Positions 7,463 through 15,593 of a stretch of 64,000 nucleotides of DNA are shown here, in pieces; position 1 is the first letter of the stretch; each line of letters opens with the position of its first letter. A program made the translations under genes and the position numbers. The notes under the pieces are model-generated. The model ran no database searches and was not told the origin of the DNA. It worked only from the letters and a program-made list of their open reading frames with translations. The stretch comes from Terriglobia bacterium (GTDB lineage Bacteria > Acidobacteriota > Terriglobia > Terriglobales > Acidobacteriaceae): positions 220,217 through 284,216 of the forward strand of contig JAIQFH010000003.1 of the NCBI GenBank assembly GCA_020073385.1, written 5' to 3'.

Positions 7463-8469
7463 TGAACCATCTATCGGACGGGGGATCTACAGACACCCCT
7501 CAGGGGGTTGGGCATGGCGGTGGGAGGGAAGTGAGCCATGTTCCGGTTCTTTTAAAAGAAGCGATCGACTTTTTAGCCGTGCGGCGTGGCGGGACCTATA
7601 TCGACGCCACGGTGGGCCTTGGCGGGCACAGTTACGAAATCGCAAAACGCCTCGGCGCACCGGGACATTTGATTGGGCTCGATAAGGATCCGGCAGCGCT
7701 CAGAATCGCAGGCGTCAGACTTCGGGCGTCAGGCGTCAGGCAACTGATCTCGGACGTCGGACTTCAGACCTCAGGCGGAACAGGGAATGAGGCGCTTGAT
7801 TGGCCTACGGTGACGCTGCTCCAGGGTTCTTTTGCAGGTTTGGCTGAGGTCCGAGGTCTGAAGGCCGATGGCCTGCTTGCGGATCTTGGGGTCAGCAGTC
7901 TGCAACTTGATGACGCCGAGCGCGGATTCAGTTTTCAGGCGGAGGGACCGCTCGATATGCGGATGGACCCGCATTCGGAGCGTACCGCCGAACAAGTGGT
8001 AAACCACCTCGACGAGCGACAGCTTGCCGATGTGATTTACGAATTCGGAGAGGAAAGGAGGTCGCGGAGAATCGCCAGAGCCATTTGCCGGTCGCGGCCG
8101 ATACGATCTACCGCACATCTTGCGGACGTCATATCAGCCGCGGCCCGGCCAATGAATCAGGCTGAACGCAGAATTCATCCCGCGACGCGAACTTTTCAGG
8201 CTCTTCGAATTTTCGTAAACCGCGAACTGGACGATCTGAAGGCGCTGCTAGCAGCGGCTCCGCAGATTCTGAAACCAGGTGGACGAATCGTAGTGATTAG
8301 CTTTCACTCGCTGGAAGACCGCATCGTGAAGGATGCCTTCCGCGAGGGCGCGATGAAGGACATGTACTACCGCATTCTGACAAAAAAGCCGGTAACGGCA
8401 TCGGAAGAAGAAAGCGATCGTAACCCGCGGGCCCGCAGCGCGAAATTGCGGGCGGCGGAAAGAGTTTGA
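7462..8469 (+). CDS. rsmH: 16S rRNA (cytosine-1402-N4)-methyltransferase RsmH with repeat insertion
   Basis: RsmH methylates N4 of C1402 in the 16S rRNA decoding site using S-adenosylmethionine. The frame opens with a GTG overlapping the mraZ stop and encodes 335 residues. Family motifs are present: HVPVLLKEAIDFL, YIDATVGLGGHS (SAM site), LADLGVSSLQLDDAERGFSF, PLDMRMD, VISFHSLEDRIVKD, and a C-terminal ARSAKLRAAERV. An insertion of about 25-30 residues around residues 80-108 (ASGVRQLISDVGLQTSGG and neighbours) lies between the SAM-binding segment and LLQGSFAGLAEV. It is encoded by GGCGTCAGACTTCGGGCGTC-like tandem words that also occur between genes. Because these residues sit in a variable loop, activity is probably kept. 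Confidence 0.95.
   Translation: MNHLSDGGSTDTPQGVGHGGGREVSHVPVLLKEAIDFLAVRRGGTYIDATVGLGGHSYEIAKRLGAPGHLIGLDKDPAALRIAGVRLRASGVRQLISDVGLQTSGGTGNEALDWPTVTLLQGSFAGLAEVRGLKADGLLADLGVSSLQLDDAERGFSFQAEGPLDMRMDPHSERTAEQVVNHLDERQLADVIYEFGEERRSRRIARAICRSRPIRSTAHLADVISAAARPMNQAERRIHPATRTFQALRIFVNRELDDLKALLAAAPQILKPGGRIVVISFHSLEDRIVKDAFREGAMKDMYYRILTKKPVTASEEESDRNPRARSAKLRAAERV
7708..7776 (+). repeat. Degenerate tandem word repeat inside rsmH
   Basis: Words such as GGCGTCAGACTTC, GGGCGTCAGGCGTCAGG, GGACGTCGGACTTC and AGACCTCAGGCGG follow each other inside the coding frame. The same words recur just after rsmH (8473-8556). The copy is in frame and adds residues absent from the usual enzyme. Confidence 0.75.
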
Positions 8470-8472
8470 AGC

Positions 8473-8556
8473 GATGCCGGACTTCGGACCTCAGATCTCA
8501 GTCAATCTGACCGGGATCGGGTTCGCTGAAATCAGAGGTCCGAAGTCGGACGTCGC
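8473..8556. repeat. Word repeats, inverted pair, after rsmH
   Basis: CGGACTTCGGACCTCAGATC is mirrored about 45 bases later by CAGAGGTCCGAAGTCGGACG, giving a long imperfect hairpin between rsmH and the next small gene. Confidence 0.75.
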
Positions 8557-8676
8557 TTCGAGAGTTTAGCTCCGGAAAACCTGCCGGAGTCCCGGCACGA
8601 GCTGTGATGGCAGTGCCGGGCCTTAGAGATCAGGTTCGAACCAATGCGGACGAAGATCCGCTGGGGCGGGAGTAGT

Positions 8677-8712
8677 AGCTGAGAGCTGACGGCTGGATAG
8701 CTGAAGGCTGCA
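8677..8712 (+). repeat. GAGAGCTGACGGCTG tandem words
   Basis: Degenerate 7-8 base words (AGCTGAGAGCTGACGG, then GGATAGCTGAAGGCTG) lie 43 bases before the next small gene. Confidence 0.75.
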
Positions 8713-8754
8713 GTGCTGGGTTCCGTGGTAGGAATCCAATTTGAGGTTCTGGCA

Positions 8755-8907
8755 ATGTACACGGGCACACTCATCAACGATTTGATCGACACAGCTGAGC
8801 GGATCGGCAATGTGGCAGAGCAGCAGATGAATGAGGAGCTGCACGAGATCTTCACGATGCAGATCCCGGTGACGGGAAACGACCAGGTTTACCAGGGAGC
8901 GGCATAA
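8755..8907 (+). CDS. Unrecognised 50-residue protein of the dcw cluster
   Basis: A small gene sits between rsmH and the ftsL-like gene. The ATG at 8755 has a GAGG eight bases upstream, and the stop overlaps the ftsL start (TAATG), so the two are translationally coupled. The 50-residue product is soluble and acidic: MYTGTLINDLIDTAERIGNV, then AEQQMNEELHEIF and a short tail (MQIPVTGNDQVYQGAA). An amphipathic helix over residues 5-32 is likely. I do not recognise a family. The good start signals and position argue that it is real. A role in division or in the coupling of ftsL expression would be inference only. Confidence 0.7.
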   Translation: MYTGTLINDLIDTAERIGNVAEQQMNEELHEIFTMQIPVTGNDQVYQGAA

Positions 8908-9371
8908 TGGCGGCAGCGGCGGCGACAATTCGTGGCATGGTTCCGGCGGCAGAACGGCGCTCGCTTTGGGCAGGCACGCCCGAAATCTACTTCTCCAAAG
9001 CGATCGACAACTCGCGACTGGTGAAAGTCGAAGACCCACGGCGCAACCGCGAGATGAAGCAGTTCTGCACCGCCATGGCTTTTCTGTTCCTGCTCGTCTT
9101 CACCTATGCCTGGCAGCACTTTAAGGCTATCGAGTACGGCTACCAGATCGAATCCGCCAAGCGTGAGCTTGCCGTGATCACCGAGATGAATCACGCTCTG
9201 CGCCTTGAAGACGCCTCGCTGCGTGATCCCGAGCGAATCGATCTATTGGCCCGCCGCATGGGCTTGGTTCCCCCAGAGCCGGGACAGGTAATCCGCATGG
9301 AAGGAAACAGCGCGGAGACGCAAGGCCCGGTCATGGCGAGTAACGCCCCGGTGATGGTAGTGGCGCAATAA
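8907..9371 (+). CDS. ftsL: FtsL-like cell division protein
   Basis: This 154-residue bitopic protein occupies the ftsL position between rsmH and the division transpeptidase. It has a ~50-residue cytoplasmic N-terminus, one membrane segment (FCTAMAFLFLLVFTYAW, about residues 51-67) and a periplasmic coiled coil. The FtsL/DivIC-type block DPERIDLLARRMGLVPPEPG then follows, and a short low-complexity tail. FtsL forms a complex with FtsB and FtsQ that activates septal wall synthesis. Sequence conservation in the family is poor, so the assignment rests on topology, the DPERI..ARRMGL motif and gene order. Its start overlaps the stop of the upstream small gene by one base. A palindromic repeat region separates it from ftsI. 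Confidence 0.85.
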   Translation: MAAAAATIRGMVPAAERRSLWAGTPEIYFSKAIDNSRLVKVEDPRRNREMKQFCTAMAFLFLLVFTYAWQHFKAIEYGYQIESAKRELAVITEMNHALRLEDASLRDPERIDLLARRMGLVPPEPGQVIRMEGNSAETQGPVMASNAPVMVVAQ

Positions 9372-9393
9372 GACTTGGTGTAGGGAAAGGGCC

Positions 9394-9438
9394 TATGTGG
9401 GGACAGCCGCCTTCGGCTGTCCGCCGAGCGGCGCTCGG
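9394..9438. repeat. GGGGACAGCCG palindromic repeat
   Basis: TGTGGGGACAGCCGCCTTCG pairs with CGGCTGTCCGCC and is followed by a second small palindrome (CCGAGCGGCGCTCGG). A near-identical copy lies inside alaS at 25929-25980. Confidence 0.8.
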
Positions 9439-9468
9439 CTGCCTTACGCTGGCAGTTGCACGAGCGGT

Positions 9469-9533
9469 AGGGATCCTTCGACTTCGTATGCCGATTCGCT
9501 TTGCTCACCGGCACACTCCGCTCAGGATGACAG
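9469..9533. repeat. 'HPERSEG'-type repeat directly before ftsI
   Basis: The copy runs from GGGATCCTTCGACTTCG to CCGCTCAGGATGACAGG and ends seven bases from the ftsI ATG, so its last bases act as the ribosome-binding region. Confidence 0.8.
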
Positions 9534-9539
9534 GTTCCC

Positions 9540-11720
9540 ATGGCCAGTGCTGACTTTAGGCTCTCAAAGAACTCCCGCCTCTACCTTCTCGGCGCCGTCC
9601 TCGCCCTATGGTGCGTCGCCATCTGCGGCCGCCTGATCTACCTCCAGGTCTTCAGCTACGGAAAATTCGTCAAGCAAGCTGGACACCAGCAGCAACGTGC
9701 TATCCCGCTAGCCGCCAAGCGTGGAGTGATTTACGACCGCTCCGGCCACGAACTGGCGATGTCGGTGATGGTCGATTCCGCATTTGCCGTCCCCACCGAA
9801 GTCAAAGATCTTCCGACTGCAGTCGCCCTGATCACCCGCATCACCGGCGAAGACTATAACGTCGTCCTCGCCGATTGCCGTGCGCACAAAACCTTCTGCT
9901 GGGTTGCCCGCAAAGGCGACGACGAAACCATCGAGCGCATCAACTCGCTCAAGCTGCAGGGCATTCACTTTCAGAAGGAGCCAAAGCGCTTCTATCCCGC
10001 CCGTGATCTTGCCGCGCAAGTGCTCGGCTCGGTCGGCATGGAGGACACCGGCCTCAGCGGAATTGAGCATGCATTCGACGATGAGCTCCGGGGCAAGCCC
10101 GGCAAGATGTTCATCTCCGTGGATGCCCGCAAACAGTGGTTCTCAGATGTCGCAACCCAGCCGGACCCCGGTGACAACATCGTTCTGACCATCGACAAGA
10201 ACATACAGTACATCGCTGAAAAGGAACTGGAGCAGGCGATCCACGACACGCAAGCGATCTCGGGCACGGTGATCGTCGAGAACCCGCACACAGGAGAAAT
10301 TCTCGCGCTCGCGAATCGGCCAACGTTCAATCCAAATCTTCGCAAGCAGATCAAGCCTGAGACCCTCACCAACCGTGCTGTGAGCTATGTGTACGAGCCC
10401 GGTTCGACTTTCAAGCTGGTGACGATCTCTGCCGCGCTGGAGGAGAAGGTCACAAAACCGGACGAACTCTTCGATTGCCAGATGGGATCGATCGTGTACA
10501 ACGGAATGCGCATCCGCGACTCGAAGCCGCACGGGATTCTGCCGGTCTGGGGAGTGCTCGCTGAATCGAGCGATGTGGGATCGATCAAGATCGCGCTGCG
10601 CTTGGGCGAAGACCGCTTCTATAAATACATTCGCGCCTATGGTTTCGGACAGCAAACTGGTATCGAACTGCCGGGCGAGACGCGCGGACTCACGAAGCCT
10701 CCGAGCCGATGGTCGAGGGTTTCGATCGCGGCGATCTCGATGGGACAGGAAATCGGTATCTCGCCGCTCCAACTGGCAGGCTTGGTTTCGACGTTCGCAA
10801 ACGACGGCGTCTGGGTTGCACCGAGAATTGTCGCAGGCACGGTCCAGCCCAAAGGCACACCCCAGACGGTCGCATTCCACCCCGGCGCCGCGCACCGCGT
10901 GATCTCACCTTATACCGCGGCGGAGATGCGCTCGATGATGGAGAAAGTGGTCCTTGAGGGCACCGGCCGCAAGGCAATACTCGAAGGCTACTCGGCCGCC
11001 GGCAAGACGGGCACCGCGCAGAAAGTTGATCCCGCAACCGGCGCGTATTCGAAAACGAAATACATTGGCTCCTTCGCGGGATTCGCCCCGGTCAACAATC
11101 CGCAGATTGTTGTCGCGGTGATTCTGGACTCGGCTGTCGGCCTCCACCAAGGCGGTCAGGTCTCCGCCCCGGTATTTCGCCGCATCACGCAACAGGTCCT
11201 GGAATACCTGCACGTTCCGCACGATCTTCCCCTGGCACCGAAGCATCAGCTCCTGCTGGCGCAAGCGAAAGTAAAAGACAAGGACCTGGATGAAGGCACG
11301 CCGGATCATCCGGGACAGCCGTTAGAAACTGCAGAAGTGAACGAGAGCGCGGGCGAACCTGCAAAGCCCGGTGTGGCGCGGGCGCCCACACCCGCGAGCG
11401 CCGAGAGTGTGCAACCGGTAGTCCGGGCAGCAATGCGTGAATCTGTAAGCCAGCCGATTCAACCAAACAAGGCCAACAGTTCTGCTCAAGCCACGCAACC
11501 TGAACTTCCCACCAGCGGTACAGTCGTTCTGGACGTCGAGCAAGGCGGTATCGAAGTTCCATCCTTCGTCGGCAAAACGTTCCGCGGTGCGGTAGAGGCC
11601 GCACAAGACGCCGGTCTCGAGCTAGAAGCTTTAGGTAGTGGTGTAGCCCGCCAGCAAACGCCCCTAGCCGGAAGCCACGTTCCCGCAGGCTCACGGGTAA
11701 CGGTCCAATTCGGACGATAG
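9540..11720 (+). CDS. ftsI: Division-specific transpeptidase FtsI/PBP with C-terminal PASTA domain
   Basis: This 726-residue class B penicillin-binding protein crosslinks peptidoglycan at the septum. It has a short cytoplasmic tail, a membrane anchor (LYLLGAVLALWCVAICGRL, residues ~14-32) and an N-terminal dimerisation domain with RGVIYDRSGHELA. The transpeptidase domain shows the three active-site motifs: STFK (in YEPGSTFKLV), SSD (in LAESSDVGS, where SxN is more usual) and KTG (in AAGKTGTAQ). A Pro/Ala/Glu-rich linker of about 95 residues leads to one PASTA domain (VPSFVGKTFRGAVEAA onward). PASTA domains bind muropeptides or beta-lactams and are unusual in FtsI of Gram-negative model species. 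The gene is third in the local division cluster. Confidence 0.95.
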   Translation: MASADFRLSKNSRLYLLGAVLALWCVAICGRLIYLQVFSYGKFVKQAGHQQQRAIPLAAKRGVIYDRSGHELAMSVMVDSAFAVPTEVKDLPTAVALITRITGEDYNVVLADCRAHKTFCWVARKGDDETIERINSLKLQGIHFQKEPKRFYPARDLAAQVLGSVGMEDTGLSGIEHAFDDELRGKPGKMFISVDARKQWFSDVATQPDPGDNIVLTIDKNIQYIAEKELEQAIHDTQAISGTVIVENPHTGEILALANRPTFNPNLRKQIKPETLTNRAVSYVYEPGSTFKLVTISAALEEKVTKPDELFDCQMGSIVYNGMRIRDSKPHGILPVWGVLAESSDVGSIKIALRLGEDRFYKYIRAYGFGQQTGIELPGETRGLTKPPSRWSRVSIAAISMGQEIGISPLQLAGLVSTFANDGVWVAPRIVAGTVQPKGTPQTVAFHPGAAHRVISPYTAAEMRSMMEKVVLEGTGRKAILEGYSAAGKTGTAQKVDPATGAYSKTKYIGSFAGFAPVNNPQIVVAVILDSAVGLHQGGQVSAPVFRRITQQVLEYLHVPHDLPLAPKHQLLLAQAKVKDKDLDEGTPDHPGQPLETAEVNESAGEPAKPGVARAPTPASAESVQPVVRAAMRESVSQPIQPNKANSSAQATQPELPTSGTVVLDVEQGGIEVPSFVGKTFRGAVEAAQDAGLELEALGSGVARQQTPLAGSHVPAGSRVTVQFGR

Positions 11721-11779
11721 CGCGGCCTGCGTTCATTCCCGTACCAGTTTTCCACTCCCAGCCGACTTAGAATGACTCA

Positions 11780-12361
11780 ATGAAGCGAATCTGCGTCTTC
11801 TGCGGTTCCAGCGCAGGGAGCCAACCGGAGTATCGCGCGTGTGCCGAACAACTGGGCACCGAACTAACGCGCCGCAAGATCGGCCTCGTCTACGGCGGCG
11901 GCAATGTGGGCCTTATGGGAGCGATTGCTGACTCAGTCCTCGAAGCAGGCGGCGAGGCCATCGGGGTGATCCCGGAGCACCTGATGACCCGCGAGATTGG
12001 GCACAACCGACTCACCAAACTCCATATCGTGTGTTCGATGCACGAGCGCAAGGCTCTGATGGCCGATCTGTCGGACGCCTTCATCGCCCTTCCCGGCGGA
12101 TTCGGAACGCTGGAGGAATTCTTCGAGGTCTTGACCTGGAGCCAGCTTGGCTTGCACGCCAAACCCTGTGGCATCGTGAATGTGATGGGATACTACACTC
12201 CGTTGCTCGGAATGCTCGACCACGCCGTCCAAAAGTGTTTTCTGAAGCCCCAGAATCGAGCGCTAGTGTTAGCGCGCGATACACCTTCAGAGTTGTTACA
12301 AGCATTCGAGGACTGGCGCCCGGTGCATGTAGAGAAGTGGCTGGACCGCGATACCAGGTAG
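11780..12361 (+). CDS. LOG-family protein (cytokinin riboside 5'-monophosphate phosphoribohydrolase type)
   Basis: This 193-residue Rossmann-like protein belongs to the LOG family, members of which release free cytokinin-type bases from nucleoside monophosphates. The N-terminal CVFCGSSAG and YGGGNVGLMG motifs are present, and the signature PGGFGTLEEFFEVLTW occurs near residue 105. Many bacterial members were once annotated as lysine decarboxylases; the sequence does not support that reaction. It starts 59 bases after ftsI with no clear terminator between. It may be co-transcribed with the wall cluster, though no functional link is apparent. The physiological substrate in bacteria is uncertain. 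Confidence 0.88.
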   Translation: MKRICVFCGSSAGSQPEYRACAEQLGTELTRRKIGLVYGGGNVGLMGAIADSVLEAGGEAIGVIPEHLMTREIGHNRLTKLHIVCSMHERKALMADLSDAFIALPGGFGTLEEFFEVLTWSQLGLHAKPCGIVNVMGYYTPLLGMLDHAVQKCFLKPQNRALVLARDTPSELLQAFEDWRPVHVEKWLDRDTR

Positions 12362-12365
12362 CGAA

Positions 12366-12393
12366 CCTCTGTGGTCTCAGTGCCCTCTGTGGT
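12366..12393 (+). repeat. CTCTGTGGT word repeat
   Basis: CCTCTGTGGTCTCAG then TGCCCTCTGTGGT, a member of the family also seen at 14111, 17202, 26854 and 49974. Confidence 0.7.
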
Positions 12394-12407
12394 GAGTCCT
12401 TCTTCGT

Positions 12408-12437
12408 TTGACCCACCGAAAAACCGCATGTTACGGT
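12408..12437 (+). promoter_or_regulatory. Weak candidate promoter of the gcv operon
   Basis: TTGACC at 12408-12413 and TACGGT at 12432-12437, 18 bases apart, lie about 55 bases before gcvT. The -10 match is poor. No glycine riboswitch is visible in this 129-base leader. Confidence 0.3.
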
Positions 12438-12490
12438 AATCAGTCACACCATCCCGGCAGCCAGCCACTGCTCGTTGATTGAGGTCGATT

Positions 12491-13639
12491 TTGTCGTCGG
12501 TCCAGGCGCCCGCCATCCGCAAAACTGCGCTGAACGCCGTCCATCGCCAGATGGGCGCGAAGATGGTGGAGTTTAACGGCTGGGACATGCCGGTCGAATA
12601 CCCCGCTTCGCTCGGCGGCGGCATCATTAACGAGCACATGGCCGTCCGCACCGGCGTCGGCATCTTCGACGTCAGCCACATGGGTGACATCCGCTTGGCT
12701 GGCCCACAGGCGCTAGCTGCCGTCCAGCACATCTCGATGAACGACGCGTCGAAGCTCGCCATCGCGCAGGCCCAGTACTCCGCGCTGCTCTACCCGCAAG
12801 GCACCTTCGTCGATGACGTCATCGTTCACCGCTTAGCCGACGACGAATACCTGCTGGTCATCAATGCCGGCACTCGCGAGAAGGATTTCAACTGGGTCCG
12901 CGACAATACGCGCCAATTCGACTGCGCTGTCGAGAATTTGTCTGATGACTTCACGCAGATCGCGATCCAGGGCCCGAAAGGCGTCAACCTTCTTCAGAAG
13001 CTGACCGACACCGACCTGAGCAAGGTGAAGTTCTACTGGGTCACGCGTGGCAAGCTCTGCGGGTTGTCCAACATTTTGATGGGCCGCACTGGCTACACCG
13101 CCGAAGACGGATTCGAAATTTACATTCCCGCGGACGAAGCCACGAGCGCCCGCGTCTGGAACGAATTGCTTGCCGCTGGCAAAGAGTTCGGTGTCGTCCC
13201 ATGTGGCCTGGGTGCCCGCAACACGCTTCGCCTTGAAGGGAAGCTCCCTCTCTACGGCCACGAAATTTCCGATACGATTAATGTTTGGGAGGCGGGCCTC
13301 GATCGCTTCTGCAAAATGGAGAAGCCCGAGTTCATCGGCCGCGAAGCCTTGGAAAAGGCGAAGGCTGCTGGCACCAAGCGCACGCTAGTGGGACTCGAGA
13401 TGACCGAGCGCGGCATCGCCCGTGACGAATACAAGGTGCAGGATGAATCTGGCCGCGAGATCGGCTACGTCACGAGCGGATCTCCCGCTCCGTTCCTGAA
13501 GAAGAATGTAGCGTTGGCGTATGTGCCTGTAGAACATTCAGCCGTAGGCACGAAGGTAAAAGCAGAAATCCGCGGTCAAGGCGTGGGAGCGGTGGTGGTG
13601 CCAACACCGTTCTACAAGCGTCCTAAGAAAGCGGCTTGA
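12491..13639 (+). CDS. gcvT: Glycine cleavage system T protein (aminomethyltransferase)
   Basis: GcvT transfers the methylene group from the aminomethyl-lipoyl arm of GcvH to tetrahydrofolate, releasing ammonia. The product is 382 residues, the usual size. The start is the TTG at 12491, because a GAGG lies six bases before it and the conserved sequence begins soon after (RKTALNAVHRQMGAKMVEFN). Family blocks are clear: GWDMPVEYP, GIFDVSHMGDI, IAIQGPKGVNLLQKL, GRTGYTAEDGFEIY, PCGLGARNTLRLEGKLPLYG with the folate-binding Arg/Glu region, and GYVTSGSPAPFLKKNVALAY. It is the first gene of the T-H-PA-PB set on this strand. Confidence 0.96.
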   Translation: MSSVQAPAIRKTALNAVHRQMGAKMVEFNGWDMPVEYPASLGGGIINEHMAVRTGVGIFDVSHMGDIRLAGPQALAAVQHISMNDASKLAIAQAQYSALLYPQGTFVDDVIVHRLADDEYLLVINAGTREKDFNWVRDNTRQFDCAVENLSDDFTQIAIQGPKGVNLLQKLTDTDLSKVKFYWVTRGKLCGLSNILMGRTGYTAEDGFEIYIPADEATSARVWNELLAAGKEFGVVPCGLGARNTLRLEGKLPLYGHEISDTINVWEAGLDRFCKMEKPEFIGREALEKAKAAGTKRTLVGLEMTERGIARDEYKVQDESGREIGYVTSGSPAPFLKKNVALAYVPVEHSAVGTKVKAEIRGQGVGAVVVPTPFYKRPKKAA

Positions 13640-13645
13640 GTTTGC

Positions 13646-13667
13646 TTTGAAAGGGCGCGGCTTCGAG
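13646..13667 (+). repeat. Small GC palindrome between gcvT and gcvH
   Basis: GCGCGGCT-tcga-GCCGCGC is a perfect hairpin resembling the GGCGCTTTAGCGCC family. No T run follows, so it is a weak terminator candidate at best. Confidence 0.5.
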
Positions 13668-13714
13668 CCGCGCTGTTAAGCCGGTGAATTAGCAGCCAGG
13701 AGCAAGAAGCTTTT

Positions 13715-14104
13715 ATGCCCTATCCCACAGATCGCAAGTACACGAAAGAGCACGAGTGGATTCAGGTCAGTGGCAACACCGCCACAATCGGCATCACCGA
13801 TTATGCGCAGGAGTCTCTTGGCGACATCGTATTCGTCGAGACCCCCAAAGTGGGGGGAGAACTCACGGCAGGGAAGACGTTCGGCACCGTCGAATCGGTG
13901 AAAGCGGTATCCGACCTGTTCGCCCCGGCGTCCGGCACAGTGACGGAGGTGAACACTGACCTGGCCACATCGCCGGAAAAGGTAAATAAAGACGCTCACG
14001 GTTCCTGGATGGTGAAGATGACGCTGAAAAATCCGGGAGAACTCGATGCGCTTCTCTCCGCCGCAGACTACGAAAAGTTCGTTGCTGAAGAGGCAGGCCA
14101 CTGA
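13715..14104 (+). CDS. gcvH: Glycine cleavage system H protein
   Basis: GcvH is the lipoyl-carrying shuttle between the P, T and L components. The 129-residue protein shows the typical YTKEHEWIQVSG start, ITDYAQESLGDIVFVETP, and the lipoylation lysine in TVESVKAVSDLFAP (near residue 63). It ends with WMVKMTLKNPGELDALLSAADY. An AGGAG lies about twelve bases before the ATG. It sits 75 bases after gcvT and 112 bases before gcvPA; both gaps contain repeat elements, so the operon is interrupted by repeats but the gene order is standard. Confidence 0.97.
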   Translation: MPYPTDRKYTKEHEWIQVSGNTATIGITDYAQESLGDIVFVETPKVGGELTAGKTFGTVESVKAVSDLFAPASGTVTEVNTDLATSPEKVNKDAHGSWMVKMTLKNPGELDALLSAADYEKFVAEEAGH

Positions 14105-14110
14105 GAGTTT

Positions 14111-14140
14111 TCCTCTGTGCCCTCCGTGCCCTCTGTGGTT
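14111..14140 (+). repeat. CTCTGTGCC / CTCTGTGGT word repeat
   Basis: Three imperfect words (CCTCTGTGCC, CTCCGTGCC, CTCTGTGGTT) in the gcvH-gcvPA gap. Confidence 0.7.
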
Positions 14141-14216
14141 CGAGCTTTTGAAGTCTAAGGCCGTTAGCCGGGAGACGGAAGCCCAATGACGCGATCCAAC
14201 ATCAAATAAACTTCTT

Positions 14217-15593
14217 ATGCGCTACTTACCTAAATCTCCTGCCGACCGCGACGCCATGATGAAAGCCATCGGCGTGCGTTCGGTCGATGACCTTTTCGCC
14301 CCCATCCCCGCCGAGTACCGCCTCAACCGCGATCTCAACATCCCGCGCCAGATGGCGGAATCGGAGATCGTCGACTTCTTTCGCCAGCGATCCCGCGAAA
14401 ACGGCGACGGATACACCAGCTTCCTCGGCGCCGGGGCGTACTTTCATTACCGTCCCGTGATCATCGATTCCCTGATCTCCCGCGGAGAGTTTCTCACCGC
14501 CTACACTCCGTACCAGGCCGAAATCTCGCAAGGCACGCTGCAATCCATCTTCGAATTCCAGACGATGGTCTGCGAGCTCACCGGCATGGAAGTGGCGAAC
14601 GCGTCCATGTACGACGGCTCCACGGGAGCCGCCGAAGCCGTGATGATGGCCGTCCGCCTGACCGGACGCCGCTCGGTGGTCGTGGCCCGGAGCCTGCACC
14701 CGGAGTATCGCGAGGTTCTGGGCACTTACGCCACGCACCAGGGCATGCCGCTCACGACAGTAGGATTTGCGGACAATGGTCGCATCGACCTGAAAGAACT
14801 TGAGCAATCGATTACCCCGGAGACGGCATGCGTGCTTATCCAGTCTCCGAACTTCTTCGGGACCATCGAAGACGTGGACGCCATCGGCGAAATTGCGCAC
14901 AAGCACGGCGCGATGCTGGTCGTCTCGATCGCTGAGGCTGTTTCGCTGGGCATCGTTGAGCCACCGCGGCAGGCCGATATTATCGCCATGGAAGCGCAAT
15001 CCTTTGGCGTGCCTCTGGGATTTGGAGGCCCTTACTGCGGCGTGATCGCCACCCGCGAAAAATACGTCCGCCAGATGCCGGGACGGCTCGTCGGCCAGAC
15101 AGTCGACAAGCAAGGCAAACGCGGATTCGTCCTCACCCTCGCCACCCGTGAGCAGCACATCCGGCGCGAGAAGGCCACCTCGAATATCTGCACCAATCAG
15201 GCGTTGGTCGCGCTCATGGTGAATATCTTCATGACGGTCTACGGCAAGGTCGGGCTGAAGGAATTGGCGAAGCAGAATCTTGCCAAAACAGCGTATGCCG
15301 CCAGCCAATTTGGAAAACATGGGAAGGTCTTATTCGCAGGATCGCCCCGCTTTAATGAATTCGTCGTTACGACCAGCGAGGATCCATACGCAGTGAACAG
15401 CCGGCTGCTCGGACACAAGATCGTGGGGGGCCTGCCGCTGCGGAAGTTCTACCCGGAGCTGGGTAATGCAGCCCTGTGGTGCTGCACCGAACTCACCACC
15501 CGCAGCGCGATTGACACCGCCGCCGGCCTGATCGCCGAAAGCGAACGCTCTGTGCGAACGGCGAAGGAAGAAGTCGAGGAGGTGGCGCGATGA
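14217..15593 (+). CDS. gcvPA: Glycine dehydrogenase (decarboxylating) subunit 1
   Basis: This is the N-terminal half of the split P protein, which decarboxylates glycine and passes the aminomethyl group to GcvH. The 458-residue protein starts at an ATG with the family sequence [20 protein letters not shown] and continues with [50 protein letters not shown] and [20 protein letters not shown]. Alone it lacks the PLP lysine, which is on subunit 2, so the two must assemble. It overlaps gcvPB by four bases (ATGA), a sign of translational coupling and of equal synthesis. Confidence 0.96.
   Translation: MRYLPKSPADRDAMMKAIGVRSVDDLFAPIPAEYRLNRDLNIPRQMAESEIVDFFRQRSRENGDGYTSFLGAGAYFHYRPVIIDSLISRGEFLTAYTPYQAEISQGTLQSIFEFQTMVCELTGMEVANASMYDGSTGAAEAVMMAVRLTGRRSVVVARSLHPEYREVLGTYATHQGMPLTTVGFADNGRIDLKELEQSITPETACVLIQSPNFFGTIEDVDAIGEIAHKHGAMLVVSIAEAVSLGIVEPPRQADIIAMEAQSFGVPLGFGGPYCGVIATREKYVRQMPGRLVGQTVDKQGKRGFVLTLATREQHIRREKATSNICTNQALVALMVNIFMTVYGKVGLKELAKQNLAKTAYAASQFGKHGKVLFAGSPRFNEFVVTTSEDPYAVNSRLLGHKIVGGLPLRKFYPELGNAALWCCTELTTRSAIDTAAGLIAESERSVRTAKEEVEEVAR

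Noticed and set aside
12362..12490. Glycine riboswitch before gcvT
   Set aside because: The short leader lacks the paired aptamer core; only a word repeat and a weak promoter are visible.
14226..15320. A 364-codon reverse frame over gcvPA
   Set aside because: It is a shadow of strongly biased codon use in a certain gene, with no start signal.
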